Source of the DNA: Chloroflexota bacterium
GTDB taxonomy: Bacteria > Chloroflexota > Limnocylindria > Limnocylindrales > Limnocylindraceae
Reading direction: 5' to 3'
Assembly: GCA_947483025.1 (NCBI GenBank)
Contig: CANKMK010000042.1
Coordinates: 1-5,764, forward strand
DNA: 5,764 nucleotides
The notes under the pieces were generated by a model that saw only the letters and a program-made list of their open reading frames with translations, was not told the origin of the DNA and did no database searches. Below are positions 1-5,764 of the stretch, in pieces. The stretch's first letter is position 1, and each line of letters opens with the position of its first letter. The position numbers and the translations under genes were made by a program.

Positions 1-1185
1 CACCTGGATGCCACCCCGGGCGCGAATCGCCTCAACCTCCCCCACCACCGTATACGGGAGGCGGAGGTCGACAGGGGTCCCTTGGCGCTGCAGCGCCTCT
101 TCGAGGGCGCTACGGAGCGGACCAAGGCCGAGCCCTGTGGCAGCTGAGACGCCAAGCGCCTCTGGGTCAATCTCACGAGGATGCATCTGTGCCGCGTCGA
201 TCTTGTTAGCGGCGATGATGCGGGGTTTCTCAGCGGCGCCAAGTTCGTCGAGGACGGCCTGCACCGTGGCGCGGTGCTCCAGGGCGTGATGATCGGAGGC
301 ATCGACAACCTCAAGGAGCAGGTCGGCGCGGGAGACCTCTTCAAGGGTGGCACGGAAGGCGTCGACCAGCTGATGGGGCAACTTATGGATGAACCCTACG
401 GTGTCCGTAACGATGGCGTTCAACCCGCCAGGCAGCCGCACTCGACGGCTAGTCGGATCCAGGGTGGCGAAGAGACGATCTTCAGCGAGCACAGCATTGC
501 TTCCAACCAGGCTATTGAGCAAGGTTGATTTGCCGGCATTCGTGTAGCCAACAATGGCAACGGTGGGCTCACCGCGTGTTGTGCGGCTCTTCGCACCTGT
601 TTCACGGCTACGGCGCACCTGGTCGACGCGTGCCTTCATGACCGAGATGCGGTCGCGGATCAAGCGGCGGTCGGTTTCAAGCTGTGATTCACCGGGGCCA
701 CGCGTGCCGATGCCACCACCCGTACGAGAAAGGTGTGTCCACAGCTTTGTGAGGCGGGGCAACTGGTATTCAAGTTGCGCGAGCTCAACCTGGAGGCGGC
801 CTTCACGGGTGCGTGCGTGCAGGGCAAAGATGTCCAGAATGAGTCGGCTACGGTCAATGACCTTTACGCCGAGCACCTCTTCGAGGCCACGCTGCTGTGT
901 TGGTGAGAGTTCATCATCGGCGATCAGCACGGTGAAGCCTGTCTCGACCTTCGCTGCAAGCAACTCCTGTGCCTTACCTGCGCCGATGTACGTATCTGGA
1001 TCTGGGTGTCGGCGCTGCTGCCACTCGGCACCAACGACCTCAGCGCCAGCCGTGCGCGCGAGGCTTGCGAGCTCTTGCAGGCTGTCCTCGGCTGGCCAGC
1101 CAACATCACTGCCCGTGTCGACTGCGATCAGAAAGGCGCGCTCTGGCGCAGGAGTCAGGTCAATCGGTGCGGTTTTTTTCGTCAC
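1..1185 (-). CDS. hflX: GTPase HflX, ribosome-splitting factor (3' end cut off by window)
   Basis: HflX is a cytoplasmic GTPase that binds the 50S subunit and splits stalled or hibernating ribosomes. The frame is open for 395 codons to the window edge, so the last few dozen residues of this roughly 420-450 residue family are missing. The N-terminal nucleotide-binding-like domain shows YIGAGKAQEL (about 67-75) and LQVELAQLEYQLPRL (131-145). The glycine-rich linker GGGIGTRGPGESQLETDRR (156-174) is the HflX hallmark, with Ser where I expect Thr. The GTPase domain has G1 GYTNAGKST (213-221), G2 region ATLDPTSRR (240-248), G3 DTVGFI (261-266), G4 NKID (327-330) and G5 SAATG (347-351). The start is GTG at 1185, because no ATG comes before the core domain and it sits 7 nt after the miaA stop with a GAGGG-like ribosome site. 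It is probably cotranscribed with miaA. Identity is secure and the exact start slightly less so. Confidence 0.96.
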   Translation of the reverse strand, partial: MTKKTAPIDLTPAPERAFLIAVDTGSDVGWPAEDSLQELASLARTAGAEVVGAEWQQRRHPDPDTYIGAGKAQELLAAKVETGFTVLIADDELSPTQQRGLEEVLGVKVIDRSRLILDIFALHARTREGRLQVELAQLEYQLPRLTKLWTHLSRTGGGIGTRGPGESQLETDRRLIRDRISVMKARVDQVRRSRETGAKSRTTRGEPTVAIVGYTNAGKSTLLNSLVGSNAVLAEDRLFATLDPTSRRVRLPGGLNAIVTDTVGFIHKLPHQLVDAFRATLEEVSRADLLLEVVDASDHHALEHRATVQAVLDELGAAEKPRIIAANKIDAAQMHPREIDPEALGVSAATGLGLGPLRSALEEALQRQGTPVDLRLPYTVVGEVEAIRARGGIQV

Positions 1186-1192
1186 TGTCCCT

Positions 1193-2146
1193 CTAGCGTA
1201 CCGCGATCCGCAGCGCATGCGGGAGGAGGTCCTGGGCGATCTCTTCTGCTGAGCGCCCGTCTGTTGGGATCGTCTCGGTTAGCTCTTCACCGCGGTACCA
1301 GGTGCGCTGCCTTCGGGCATACGCCCAGGTGCGCGTTGCCGCTGTGCCGATGGCGCGCTCCCGATCCATCGTTTGATCAAGATACTCCTGTGCTTCGCGG
1401 TATCCGATGCCAGAGAGCGCAGGGGTTTCAGCAGGGAGGCGTGCAGCAAGCTGCTCAGTTTCCGTTGCTAGACCGCCATCAAACTGAGCACGTACCCGCG
1501 CGGCGATAGCGGCACGGTGGCGTTCGAAATCGGTGTCATCAAGTTGTACATACGCCGTCGGCGCGCTCCACGGATTCTCCTCTTCGGCGAGCGGATCGCC
1601 ACCGAGACGCACAATCTCCAGCGTTCGGATCAGGCGCCGGGCGCTTGCGGTAGCAACGGCGTCTGCCGCCGCTGGATTCCGTTCGCGGAGCTCCTTATCG
1701 AGGGGTTCGCGGCCCACATTGGCGAACTGCAGCTCAAGCTGCGATCGAATCAGCGGGTTGCTTGGTCGCGCGCCACCTGAGAGGAAGCCCTTCAGCAGTC
1801 CCCGCTGGTAGAGCCCGGTGCCACCCACCACGATTGCGATCCCCGCTCCCCCGCTGGCCTGAGCGTGATTGGTGATAGCGGCCCGTGCAGCGTCGAGCCA
1901 GTCATAGAGGGTGAATGGATCGCTGGCTTCGGCGATGTCGATGCAGGCGTGCGGACGCACCGCACGAATCTCAGCGCTGATCTTGTCGGTGCCGATGTCG
2001 AAACCGCGAAAGACCTGGCGTGAGTCTGCCGAAACCAGGATTGAACTCACCCCTGCAGCGTCGAGGGCGTCCGCCAGCGAAAGCGCAGCCGCGCTCTTCC
2101 CTACCGCGGTAGGACCACCGATCGCGAGGATCGGTAGGGTCGGCAT
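1193..2146 (-). CDS. miaA: tRNA dimethylallyltransferase MiaA (i6A37 synthesis)
   Basis: MiaA transfers a dimethylallyl group from DMAPP to N6 of A37 in tRNAs that read UNN codons, giving i6A37. The 317-residue length is normal for the family. Visible motifs are the P-loop GPTAVGKS (11-18), the DSRQV segment with the likely catalytic Asp41, VSADSRQVFRGFDIGT (38-53), the substrate-channel motif VVGGTGLY (106-113), ARRLIRTLEI (169-178), SGIGYREAQEYL (245-256) and the C-terminal ARRQRTWYR (277-285). I chose the ATG at 2146, one nucleotide after the rny stop (TAG-C-ATG). An in-frame TTG at 2164 would add six residues inside the end of rny but lies further from the P-loop than usual. No strong ribosome site precedes the ATG, so translation is probably coupled to rny. 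The downstream neighbour is hflX, the known miaA-hflX pairing, but with no hfq between them. I see no miaB in the window to carry out the next methylthiolation. Confidence 0.96.
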   Translation of the reverse strand: MPTLPILAIGGPTAVGKSAAALSLADALDAAGVSSILVSADSRQVFRGFDIGTDKISAEIRAVRPHACIDIAEASDPFTLYDWLDAARAAITNHAQASGGAGIAIVVGGTGLYQRGLLKGFLSGGARPSNPLIRSQLELQFANVGREPLDKELRERNPAAADAVATASARRLIRTLEIVRLGGDPLAEEENPWSAPTAYVQLDDTDFERHRAAIAARVRAQFDGGLATETEQLAARLPAETPALSGIGYREAQEYLDQTMDRERAIGTAATRTWAYARRQRTWYRGEELTETIPTDGRSAEEIAQDLLPHALRIAVR

Positions 2147-2147
2147 G

Positions 2148-3674
2148 CTATCGGGCGTAATCAACCGCCCGTGTCTCTCGGATCACCGTCACGCGAATCT
2201 GACCCGGATAGGCAAGCTGCTCTTCGATGCGCTTGACCACCTCGTGGGCAATCGTACGTGCCTGTTCGTCGTTGACCTGATCAGGGCGAACCAAGATGCG
2301 TACCTCTCGGCCGGCCTGCACGGCGTAAACCTTCTCGACGCCTTCGAATCCGAGTGCAATCTGCTGCAGATCTTCCAGTCGGCGAAGATGGGCCTCGCCC
2401 TGGTCCCCACGTGCGCCAGGTCGTGCGGCGCTGATCGCATCCGCAACCTGCACAATCGGAGCCTCACGCGCGGTGCACTCGACCTCCTGATGGTGCGCAG
2501 CGATCGCGTTGACGATCCCCTCTGGCATGCCGTGTCGGCGTGCAAGGTCGGCACCGATCGCCGCATGGGTTCCTTCAATCTCATGGTCGAGCGCCTTGCC
2601 AATGTCGTGGAGCAACCCGCCGACCTTTGCAGCGCGAATGTCCATGCCGAGCTCGCCGGCAACCGCTCCAGCAACCTGCGCGGTCTCAATCGAGTGCAGC
2701 AGAACGTTCTGGCCGAACGAGGTGCGCCACTGCAGACGCCCAAGGATTCGTAGCAGTTCGGTTGGAATGCCAGTCACACCTACCTTGAGTGCGGCAGCTT
2801 CGCCGTTCTTCAGTGAGTCGGCATCAACTTCACCCTGCGCCTTCGCAACGATCTCTTCGATGCGAATCGGATGAATTCGTCCGTCCTGCATGAGACGCTC
2901 AAGGGCAACACGTGCCACCTGACGACGCACTGGGTCGAACGACGAGAGCGTTACCTGGAGTGGGGTTTCATCGATGAGCAGCTCAACGCCGGTCGCGGCC
3001 TCAAGAGCGCGGATGTTCCGTCCTTCACGACCGATGAGGCGGCCCTTCATCTCGTCGCTGGCGAGCTTCACGTGCGTCACGGAGTGCTCGGCGCTATGGT
3101 CCGCCGCAACGCGCTGCATCGCGGTCAAGATCATGTCGCGGGCCCTATCGGCCGCATCTTCTTGGGCGCGGCGCTCAAGCGTGGCTTGGAGACGCTTCGT
3201 CTCGCGCTCAGCCTCTTCAGTGAAGCGCGAGAGCACCTCGGTTCGAGCAGCCTCGGGGTCGAGCCCAGCAACCTCTGCAAGGCGTGTGTTGACGTTTGCG
3301 CGGGCCACATCGAGGGCGACCGACTCATCTACGAGGGTACGCTCGCGCTCTGCAATGGCGACCTCTCGACCTGCAAAGAAACTCTCGCGCTCGCCAAGGG
3401 TGACCTCGCGAAGGCGGAGACGCTCGGCCTCTGCTGCGGCCGCCTCGCGGTCGGCCTGTTGCGCCAGTTCGGCCTCAGCTCGCAGTCGTGAAATCTCGCC
3501 TTTGGCGCCGATAACCAGGGTGCTCTGCTGCTGGCGTGCCTCCTCGAGGATGGCGGCGGCCCTACGGTTGGCGGCACGAATAGAGGCGGCGGCGATCACG
3601 TTGCGCAGTACAAGACCGAGCACGACGCCGAATAGGGCAAACAACACGGGGACGATCCCGTTCAAATCAGGCAT
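2148..3674 (-). CDS. rny: Ribonuclease Y (membrane-anchored endoribonuclease)
   Basis: RNase Y is a membrane-tethered endonuclease that initiates mRNA turnover and replaces RNase E in many bacteria. The 508-residue protein has the family architecture: an N-terminal transmembrane helix (about 7-25), a long Ala/Glu/Arg-rich coiled coil (about 29-190), a KH RNA-binding domain with GRLIGREGRNIR (211-222), and an HD catalytic domain. HD residues visible are His327 (VLLHSIE), His356-Asp357 (LLHDIGK), His394/His395 (AAHHQE) and Asp412 (VADAISAARPGARG). The C-terminus YPGQIRVTVIRETRAVDYAR is typical of the family. The ATG at 3674 is chosen because AGGAG lies 6 nt upstream and the membrane helix follows at once. 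A TTG further upstream (3782) would add 36 uncharacteristic residues. Its stop is one nucleotide before miaA, while 135 bp separate it from recX. It is likely the first gene of a rny-miaA-hflX unit. Confidence 0.97.
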   Translation of the reverse strand: MPDLNGIVPVLFALFGVVLGLVLRNVIAAASIRAANRRAAAILEEARQQQSTLVIGAKGEISRLRAEAELAQQADREAAAAEAERLRLREVTLGERESFFAGREVAIAERERTLVDESVALDVARANVNTRLAEVAGLDPEAARTEVLSRFTEEAERETKRLQATLERRAQEDAADRARDMILTAMQRVAADHSAEHSVTHVKLASDEMKGRLIGREGRNIRALEAATGVELLIDETPLQVTLSSFDPVRRQVARVALERLMQDGRIHPIRIEEIVAKAQGEVDADSLKNGEAAALKVGVTGIPTELLRILGRLQWRTSFGQNVLLHSIETAQVAGAVAGELGMDIRAAKVGGLLHDIGKALDHEIEGTHAAIGADLARRHGMPEGIVNAIAAHHQEVECTAREAPIVQVADAISAARPGARGDQGEAHLRRLEDLQQIALGFEGVEKVYAVQAGREVRILVRPDQVNDEQARTIAHEVVKRIEEQLAYPGQIRVTVIRETRAVDYAR

Positions 3675-3680
3675 GACTCT

Positions 3681-3685
3681 CTCCT
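3681..3685 (-). promoter_or_regulatory. Ribosome binding site of rny
   Basis: On the minus strand AGGAG is followed by AGAGTC and then the ATG at 3674, a 6-nt spacing. This site decides the start of rny against the longer in-frame TTG start. It directly adjoins the GC-rich hairpin at 3686-3709. Confidence 0.8.
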
Positions 3686-3709
3686 GCCAGGCTGGCCCCG
3701 CGGCCTGGC
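3686..3709 (-). promoter_or_regulatory. GC-rich hairpin abutting the rny ribosome site
   Basis: Perfect 7-bp inverted repeat GCCAGGC / GCCTGGC with a 10-nt GC-rich loop. On the transcript its 3' arm ends exactly where the AGGAG of rny begins. No U-tract follows, so it is not an intrinsic terminator. A role in limiting ribosome access or in RNA stability is inference from position; the pairing itself is visible. Confidence 0.45.
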
Positions 3710-3731
3710 TCGCGGTAAATAGATCACAAAT

Positions 3732-3746
3732 CCAGCCAAAGGCTGG
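3732..3746 (-). terminator. Small hairpin between recX and rny, possible weak terminator or leader stem
   Basis: Perfect inverted repeat: CCAGCC, a 3-nt loop, then GGCTGG. On the minus strand ATTTGTGATCTATTT follows, which is partly T-rich but not a continuous T-tract. It lies 63 nt past the recX stop, where a terminator for the recA-recX unit would be expected. The short 6-bp stem and interrupted T-run make it weak at best, so read-through into rny is likely. It could instead be a 5' stem of the rny leader. Confidence 0.3.
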
Positions 3747-3753
3747 GGAGGAG

Positions 3754-3782
3754 AGGCTACGCCTACCCGCGAAATCGGTCAA
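3754..3782 (-). promoter_or_regulatory. Candidate sigma-70-type promoter for rny
   Basis: On the minus strand TTGACC (3782-3777; five of six matches to TTGACA) is followed after exactly 17 nt by TAGCCT (3759-3754; matches TATAAT only at T1, A2 and T6). Transcription would start near 3747, giving a leader of about 70 nt that contains both hairpins. The -10 box is poor, so this is tentative, but it lies in the only sizeable intergenic gap of the window. Confidence 0.25.
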
Positions 3783-3809
3783 ACGCCCGTGGCGCTGAGC
3801 GTGGTGGAG

Positions 3810-4418
3810 CTACTCCGCGTCGGCATCCCCCTCTGCCAGGGAGGTTTTGGCTTCCGATTCGACGCGTTCGCGGGCGAGGCGCCACGAGAGGGCGCTCGGG
3901 AATCCCCGCCGGGCTAGCCCCTGGGCCAGCCGCTGAACCTCGGCACGAGCATCCCCGCCACGTAGGCGCAGCTTGGCGAGGGCGGCACGTGCGGCGCGCT
4001 CCTCGGCCCCCTCTGCGTGCTCCTCGACGACGCGTAGGGTCGCCCCCCAAACCGGTTCGGTCTGTTGCGCCTCCCCCGCCGCGCGCTGTGCCAGCAGGCG
4101 CTGTGCGAGGTCTTCATCAATCCCACGCCGCTTGAGCTCCTGCAGGAGCGCACGGTCACCCCGTTGCCGCGACCGATCTCGCGAATCGAGCAGTGCCTGC
4201 CCGAACCGTTGGTCATCGATCAGGCCGATCTCAACGAGACGTGCGACAGCAGTACGCACATGCTCTTCAGGGTACCCGGCAGTTATGAGGCGCTCTTCAA
4301 GACTCCTGCGAGAGCGCGGTGCGCCGCTGAGCGAGCGTGCAGCTGCCTCCAACACATCGGAGGCCTCTGCCGCTGCTCGGCGGGCTTTCTGCGCTTCAGG
4401 GTCGCGGCGACGCGCCAC
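3810..4418 (-). CDS. recX: Regulatory protein RecX
   Basis: RecX binds RecA filaments and modulates, usually inhibits, RecA activity. The 202-residue protein is all-helical and charged. The first family repeat covers about residues 22-75 and includes RSRRSLEERLITAGYPEE (35-52) and the hallmark GLIDDQRFGQALLDSR (65-80). The second follows with RGDRALLQELKRRGIDEDL (86-104). The third, more diverged, runs to about 185 with FPSALSWRLARE (173-184) in the position of the usual last helix. The N-terminus (1-18) is basic and the last 15 or so residues are acidic and probably disordered. The start is GTG at 4418, 9 nt after the recA stop. A GGAG lies 12 nt upstream, inside the end of recA, which is a long spacing, so translation may depend on recA. 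Adjacency to recA is the classic context. The fold and context make the call firm although the sequence is diverged. Confidence 0.92.
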   Translation of the reverse strand: MARRRDPEAQKARRAAAEASDVLEAAARSLSGAPRSRRSLEERLITAGYPEEHVRTAVARLVEIGLIDDQRFGQALLDSRDRSRQRGDRALLQELKRRGIDEDLAQRLLAQRAAGEAQQTEPVWGATLRVVEEHAEGAEERAARAALAKLRLRGGDARAEVQRLAQGLARRGFPSALSWRLARERVESEAKTSLAEGDADAE

Positions 4419-4427
4419 GACGCACCG

Positions 4428-5510
4428 TTACTCCGCTTCGGGAGCGACGGCGACTGGAACCTCGAGTGTCGTCGACATCGCACGCAGTTTCGCGTCGATC
4501 TCGGCGGCAACTTCAGGATTCGCCTTGAGGAACTCCTTCGACTGCTCTCGACCCTGGCCGAGGCGCACGTCACCGTAGTTGAACCAGGCGCCAGTCTTGG
4601 AGACCACATCCGCTGCGACGCCCACATCGAGGAGGCCGCCAGCCATGCTGATCCCTTCGCCGTACATGATGTCGAACTCGGCGATACGGAACGGGGCGGC
4701 GACCTTGTTCTTCACCACCTTGACGCGTACGCGAGAGCCGACGGCTTCCGTCGCGTTCTTGATCGTTTCGATTCGTCGAATGTCGAGACGCACCGAGGCG
4801 TAGAACTTCAGTGCACGGCCACCAGGAGTCGTCTCTGGGCTGCCGTACATGACGCCGATCTTCTCGCGCAGCTGGTTGGTGAAGAGGAGCACCGTATTCG
4901 AACGGGCCACTGCACCGGTCAGCTTGCGGAGCGCCTGGCTCATGAGGCGTGCCTGAATGCCGACGAACGAGTCACCCATCTCGCCCTCGATTTCGGCGCG
5001 TGGCACAAGTGCCGCAACCGAGTCGACAACGACAATGTCAACGCCGCCGGAACGAATCAGCGTCTCTGCGATCTCGAGCGCCTGTTCGCCGGTGTCTGGC
5101 TGGCTCACGAGGAGTTCGTTGACGTTCACGCCTGTCTGTGCGGCATACGCCGAATCAAGTGCATGCTCAACGTCGATGAAGGCGGCAACGCCACCGCGGC
5201 GCTGGGCCTCGGCGATGATGTGCTGGGCAATCGTGGTCTTACCCGACGATTCTGGCCCGTAGATCTCGCTGATGCGGCCCTTTGGAAGGCCGCCAACACC
5301 GAGGGCGATGTCAAGGGAGATTGCACCCGTTGGGATGGAATCAATCGCGAGACGTTCGCGGGAGCCGAGCTTCATGATCGCGCCGCGACCGAACTGCTTC
5401 TCGATGGTGAGGATCGCCGCGTCTACGGCTCGACTGCGCTCAGTGGAGGGCTTCCCCTCCTCCTTTGGCTCAACGGCTGCGCTCTTCTTGGATTCGCTCT
5501 TCTCTGCCAT
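4428..5510 (-). CDS. recA: Recombinase RecA
   Basis: RecA polymerises on single-stranded DNA, catalyses ATP-dependent homologous strand exchange and triggers LexA self-cleavage. The 360-residue protein is full length. Motifs in order are [14 protein letters not shown] (36-49), Walker A GPESSGKT (85-92), FIDVEHALD with the catalytic Glu115 (111-119), Walker [11 protein letters not shown] (159-168), [16 protein letters not shown] before and in loop L2 (190-205), [10 protein letters not shown] (211-220) and the RecA signature ALKFYASVR (233-241). Compared with the E. coli pattern, Val replaces Ala before Glu115, and Thr211 replaces the Ile of FINQ. The N-terminal tail before the core is about 15-20 residues longer than in E. 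coli and rich in Lys and Glu. The start is ATG at 5510, with AAGGAG spaced 6 nt upstream inside the last tgt codons. I found no Gram-positive-type LexA box (GAAC-N4-GTTC) in the 250 bp upstream. Confidence 0.99.
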   Translation of the reverse strand: MAEKSESKKSAAVEPKEEGKPSTERSRAVDAAILTIEKQFGRGAIMKLGSRERLAIDSIPTGAISLDIALGVGGLPKGRISEIYGPESSGKTTIAQHIIAEAQRRGGVAAFIDVEHALDSAYAAQTGVNVNELLVSQPDTGEQALEIAETLIRSGGVDIVVVDSVAALVPRAEIEGEMGDSFVGIQARLMSQALRKLTGAVARSNTVLLFTNQLREKIGVMYGSPETTPGGRALKFYASVRLDIRRIETIKNATEAVGSRVRVKVVKNKVAAPFRIAEFDIMYGEGISMAGGLLDVGVAADVVSKTGAWFNYGDVRLGQGREQSKEFLKANPEVAAEIDAKLRAMSTTLEVPVAVAPEAE

Positions 5511-5513
5511 GGG

Positions 5514-5764
5514 TTACTCCTTATCTTCCGACGCTACAGCCCTTTTCTGCTGAGCTCCTCGCAGTCTGCCTGCCGCGGCGTACCGCGGCTGCATCGCACC
5601 GCGCTCTGGCACGGCGCCCGGCTCGTCGCCGGCTCCAAGTCGGGGGGTCCCCGGCCCCCCAGCCGCAGCCCGAAGGCGCGGCAGTTCAGCGGCGAGTGTA
5701 CCCGACACGATGGCTCTCCGAACCTCCCCCATGAAGGCGCTCATGTGGCGCAGGTTGTGGATCG
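5514..5764 (-). CDS. tgt: C-terminal end of a probable queuine tRNA-ribosyltransferase (partial)
   Basis: Only the last 82 codons are in the window; the gene continues beyond the right edge. The visible start IHNLRHMSAFMGEVRRAI resembles the family's end segment (IHNL....LM..IR.AI...), a zinc-domain helix of bacterial Tgt. Tgt exchanges guanine 34 for a queuine precursor in tRNAs with GUN anticodons. In typical Tgt proteins the chain ends about 20 residues after this helix. Here it goes on for about 45 more residues rich in Ala, Gly, Pro and Arg, with no motif I recognise. The stop TAA lies 3 nt before the recA ATG, and the last two codons (Lys-Glu) form the recA ribosome site, so recA translation is probably coupled to it. 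The catalytic core and zinc ligands are outside the window, so the call rests on about 20 residues. Confidence 0.7.
   Translation of the reverse strand, partial: IHNLRHMSAFMGEVRRAIVSGTLAAELPRLRAAAGGPGTPRLGAGDEPGAVPERGAMQPRYAAAGRLRGAQQKRAVASEDKE
5517..5522 (-). promoter_or_regulatory. Ribosome binding site of recA
   Basis: AAGGAG lies 6 nt before the recA ATG on the minus strand and coincides with the last two sense codons of the upstream tgt-like gene. It is the strongest Shine-Dalgarno match in the window, as expected for an abundant protein. Confidence 0.85.
5572..5589 (-). repeat. GC-only 7-bp inverted repeat upstream of recA
   Basis: GCCGCGG and CCGCGGC flank a 4-nt loop (TACG on the transcript). 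It lies within the extra C-terminal codons of the tgt-like gene, about 50 nt before the recA ribosome site. There is no T-tract after it, so it is not an intrinsic terminator. It may shape the mRNA between tgt and recA. Confidence 0.4.
5642..5660 (-). repeat. G6/C6 inverted repeat in the tgt-like tail
   Basis: Six G and six C residues flank a 7-nt loop (5648-5654), giving a stem of six G-C pairs. On the transcript the loop itself contains GGGG. It is in frame inside the Gly-Pro-rich extension of the tgt-like gene. There is no downstream T-tract. The pairing is seen; any function is unknown. Confidence 0.35.

Noticed and set aside
554..1252. 232-codon plus-strand open frame
   Set aside because: It is a shadow of hflX. 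The minus strand carries all five GTPase motifs in this region.
2189..2743. 184-codon minus-strand open frame inside rny in another frame
   Set aside because: It overlaps the HD domain of rny out of frame and its translation has no family features.
1911..2753. 280-codon plus-strand open frame across the rny-miaA junction
   Set aside because: It lies opposite the confident rny and miaA genes and shows no recognisable motif.
3675..3782. Longer rny start at TTG (3782) adding 36 residues
   Set aside because: The extra residues do not look like an RNase Y N-terminus. The ATG at 3674 has a well-spaced AGGAG and is followed at once by the membrane helix.
2974..3798. 274-codon plus-strand open frame opposite rny
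   Set aside because: It is antisense to a clear RNase Y. The product is Ser/Arg/Ala-rich with no domain, as expected from the reverse of GC-rich coding DNA.
3973..4578. 201-codon plus-strand open frame across recX and recA
   Set aside because: It is antisense to two recognised genes, with Arg/Ser-rich low-complexity translation.
5642..5660. Intrinsic terminator before recA
   Set aside because: The G6/C6 stem is strong, but no T-tract follows on the minus strand and the frame continues through it.
1..5764. CRISPR array, insertion sequence, tRNA or rRNA gene
   Set aside because: No regularly spaced repeats, transposase motifs or tRNA-like cloverleaf were seen. Coding density on the minus strand leaves room only at 3675-3809.

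Overview
The window is a compact, moderately GC-rich bacterial chromosome segment, and every recognisable gene is on the minus strand. Read in the direction of transcription (right to left), the order is: 3' end of tgt (tRNA-guanine transglycosylase, moderate confidence), recA, recX, rny (RNase Y), miaA (tRNA dimethylallyltransferase) and most of hflX (ribosome-associated GTPase, running off the left edge). I see no mobile element, CRISPR array, tRNA, rRNA or plus-strand gene. The many plus-strand open frames are antisense shadows of these genes.

Layout: spacing divides the window into two tightly packed groups. Group 1 is tgt-recA-recX. The tgt stop lies 3 nt before the recA ATG, with the recA ribosome binding site inside the last tgt codons, and recX starts 9 nt after the recA stop. 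Group 2 is rny-miaA-hflX. One nucleotide separates the rny stop from the miaA ATG, and 7 nt separate the miaA stop from the hflX GTG. The only real intergenic space is 135 bp between recX and rny (3675-3809). It holds a weak promoter candidate, a small hairpin and a GC-rich hairpin abutting the rny Shine-Dalgarno sequence.

How the genes fit together: RecA and RecX are the recombinase and its modulator. RNase Y starts mRNA decay at the membrane. MiaA and Tgt modify tRNA anticodon-loop bases (A37 and G34). HflX splits stalled ribosomes. The arrangement looks like a merger of the recA-recX and recA-rny neighbourhoods seen in several phyla with the miaA-hflX neighbourhood known from proteobacteria, here without hfq or miaB in between.

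Organism: RNase Y rules out most Proteobacteria. The RecA sequence (for example [18 protein letters not shown]) with RecX and RNase Y next to it resembles Chloroflexota or a deep-branching actinobacterial lineage. This is inferred from remembered family patterns, not a search. Apart from regulatory details in the two leaders and the extended Tgt tail, this looks like a conserved housekeeping region, and I found no convincing new biological system.
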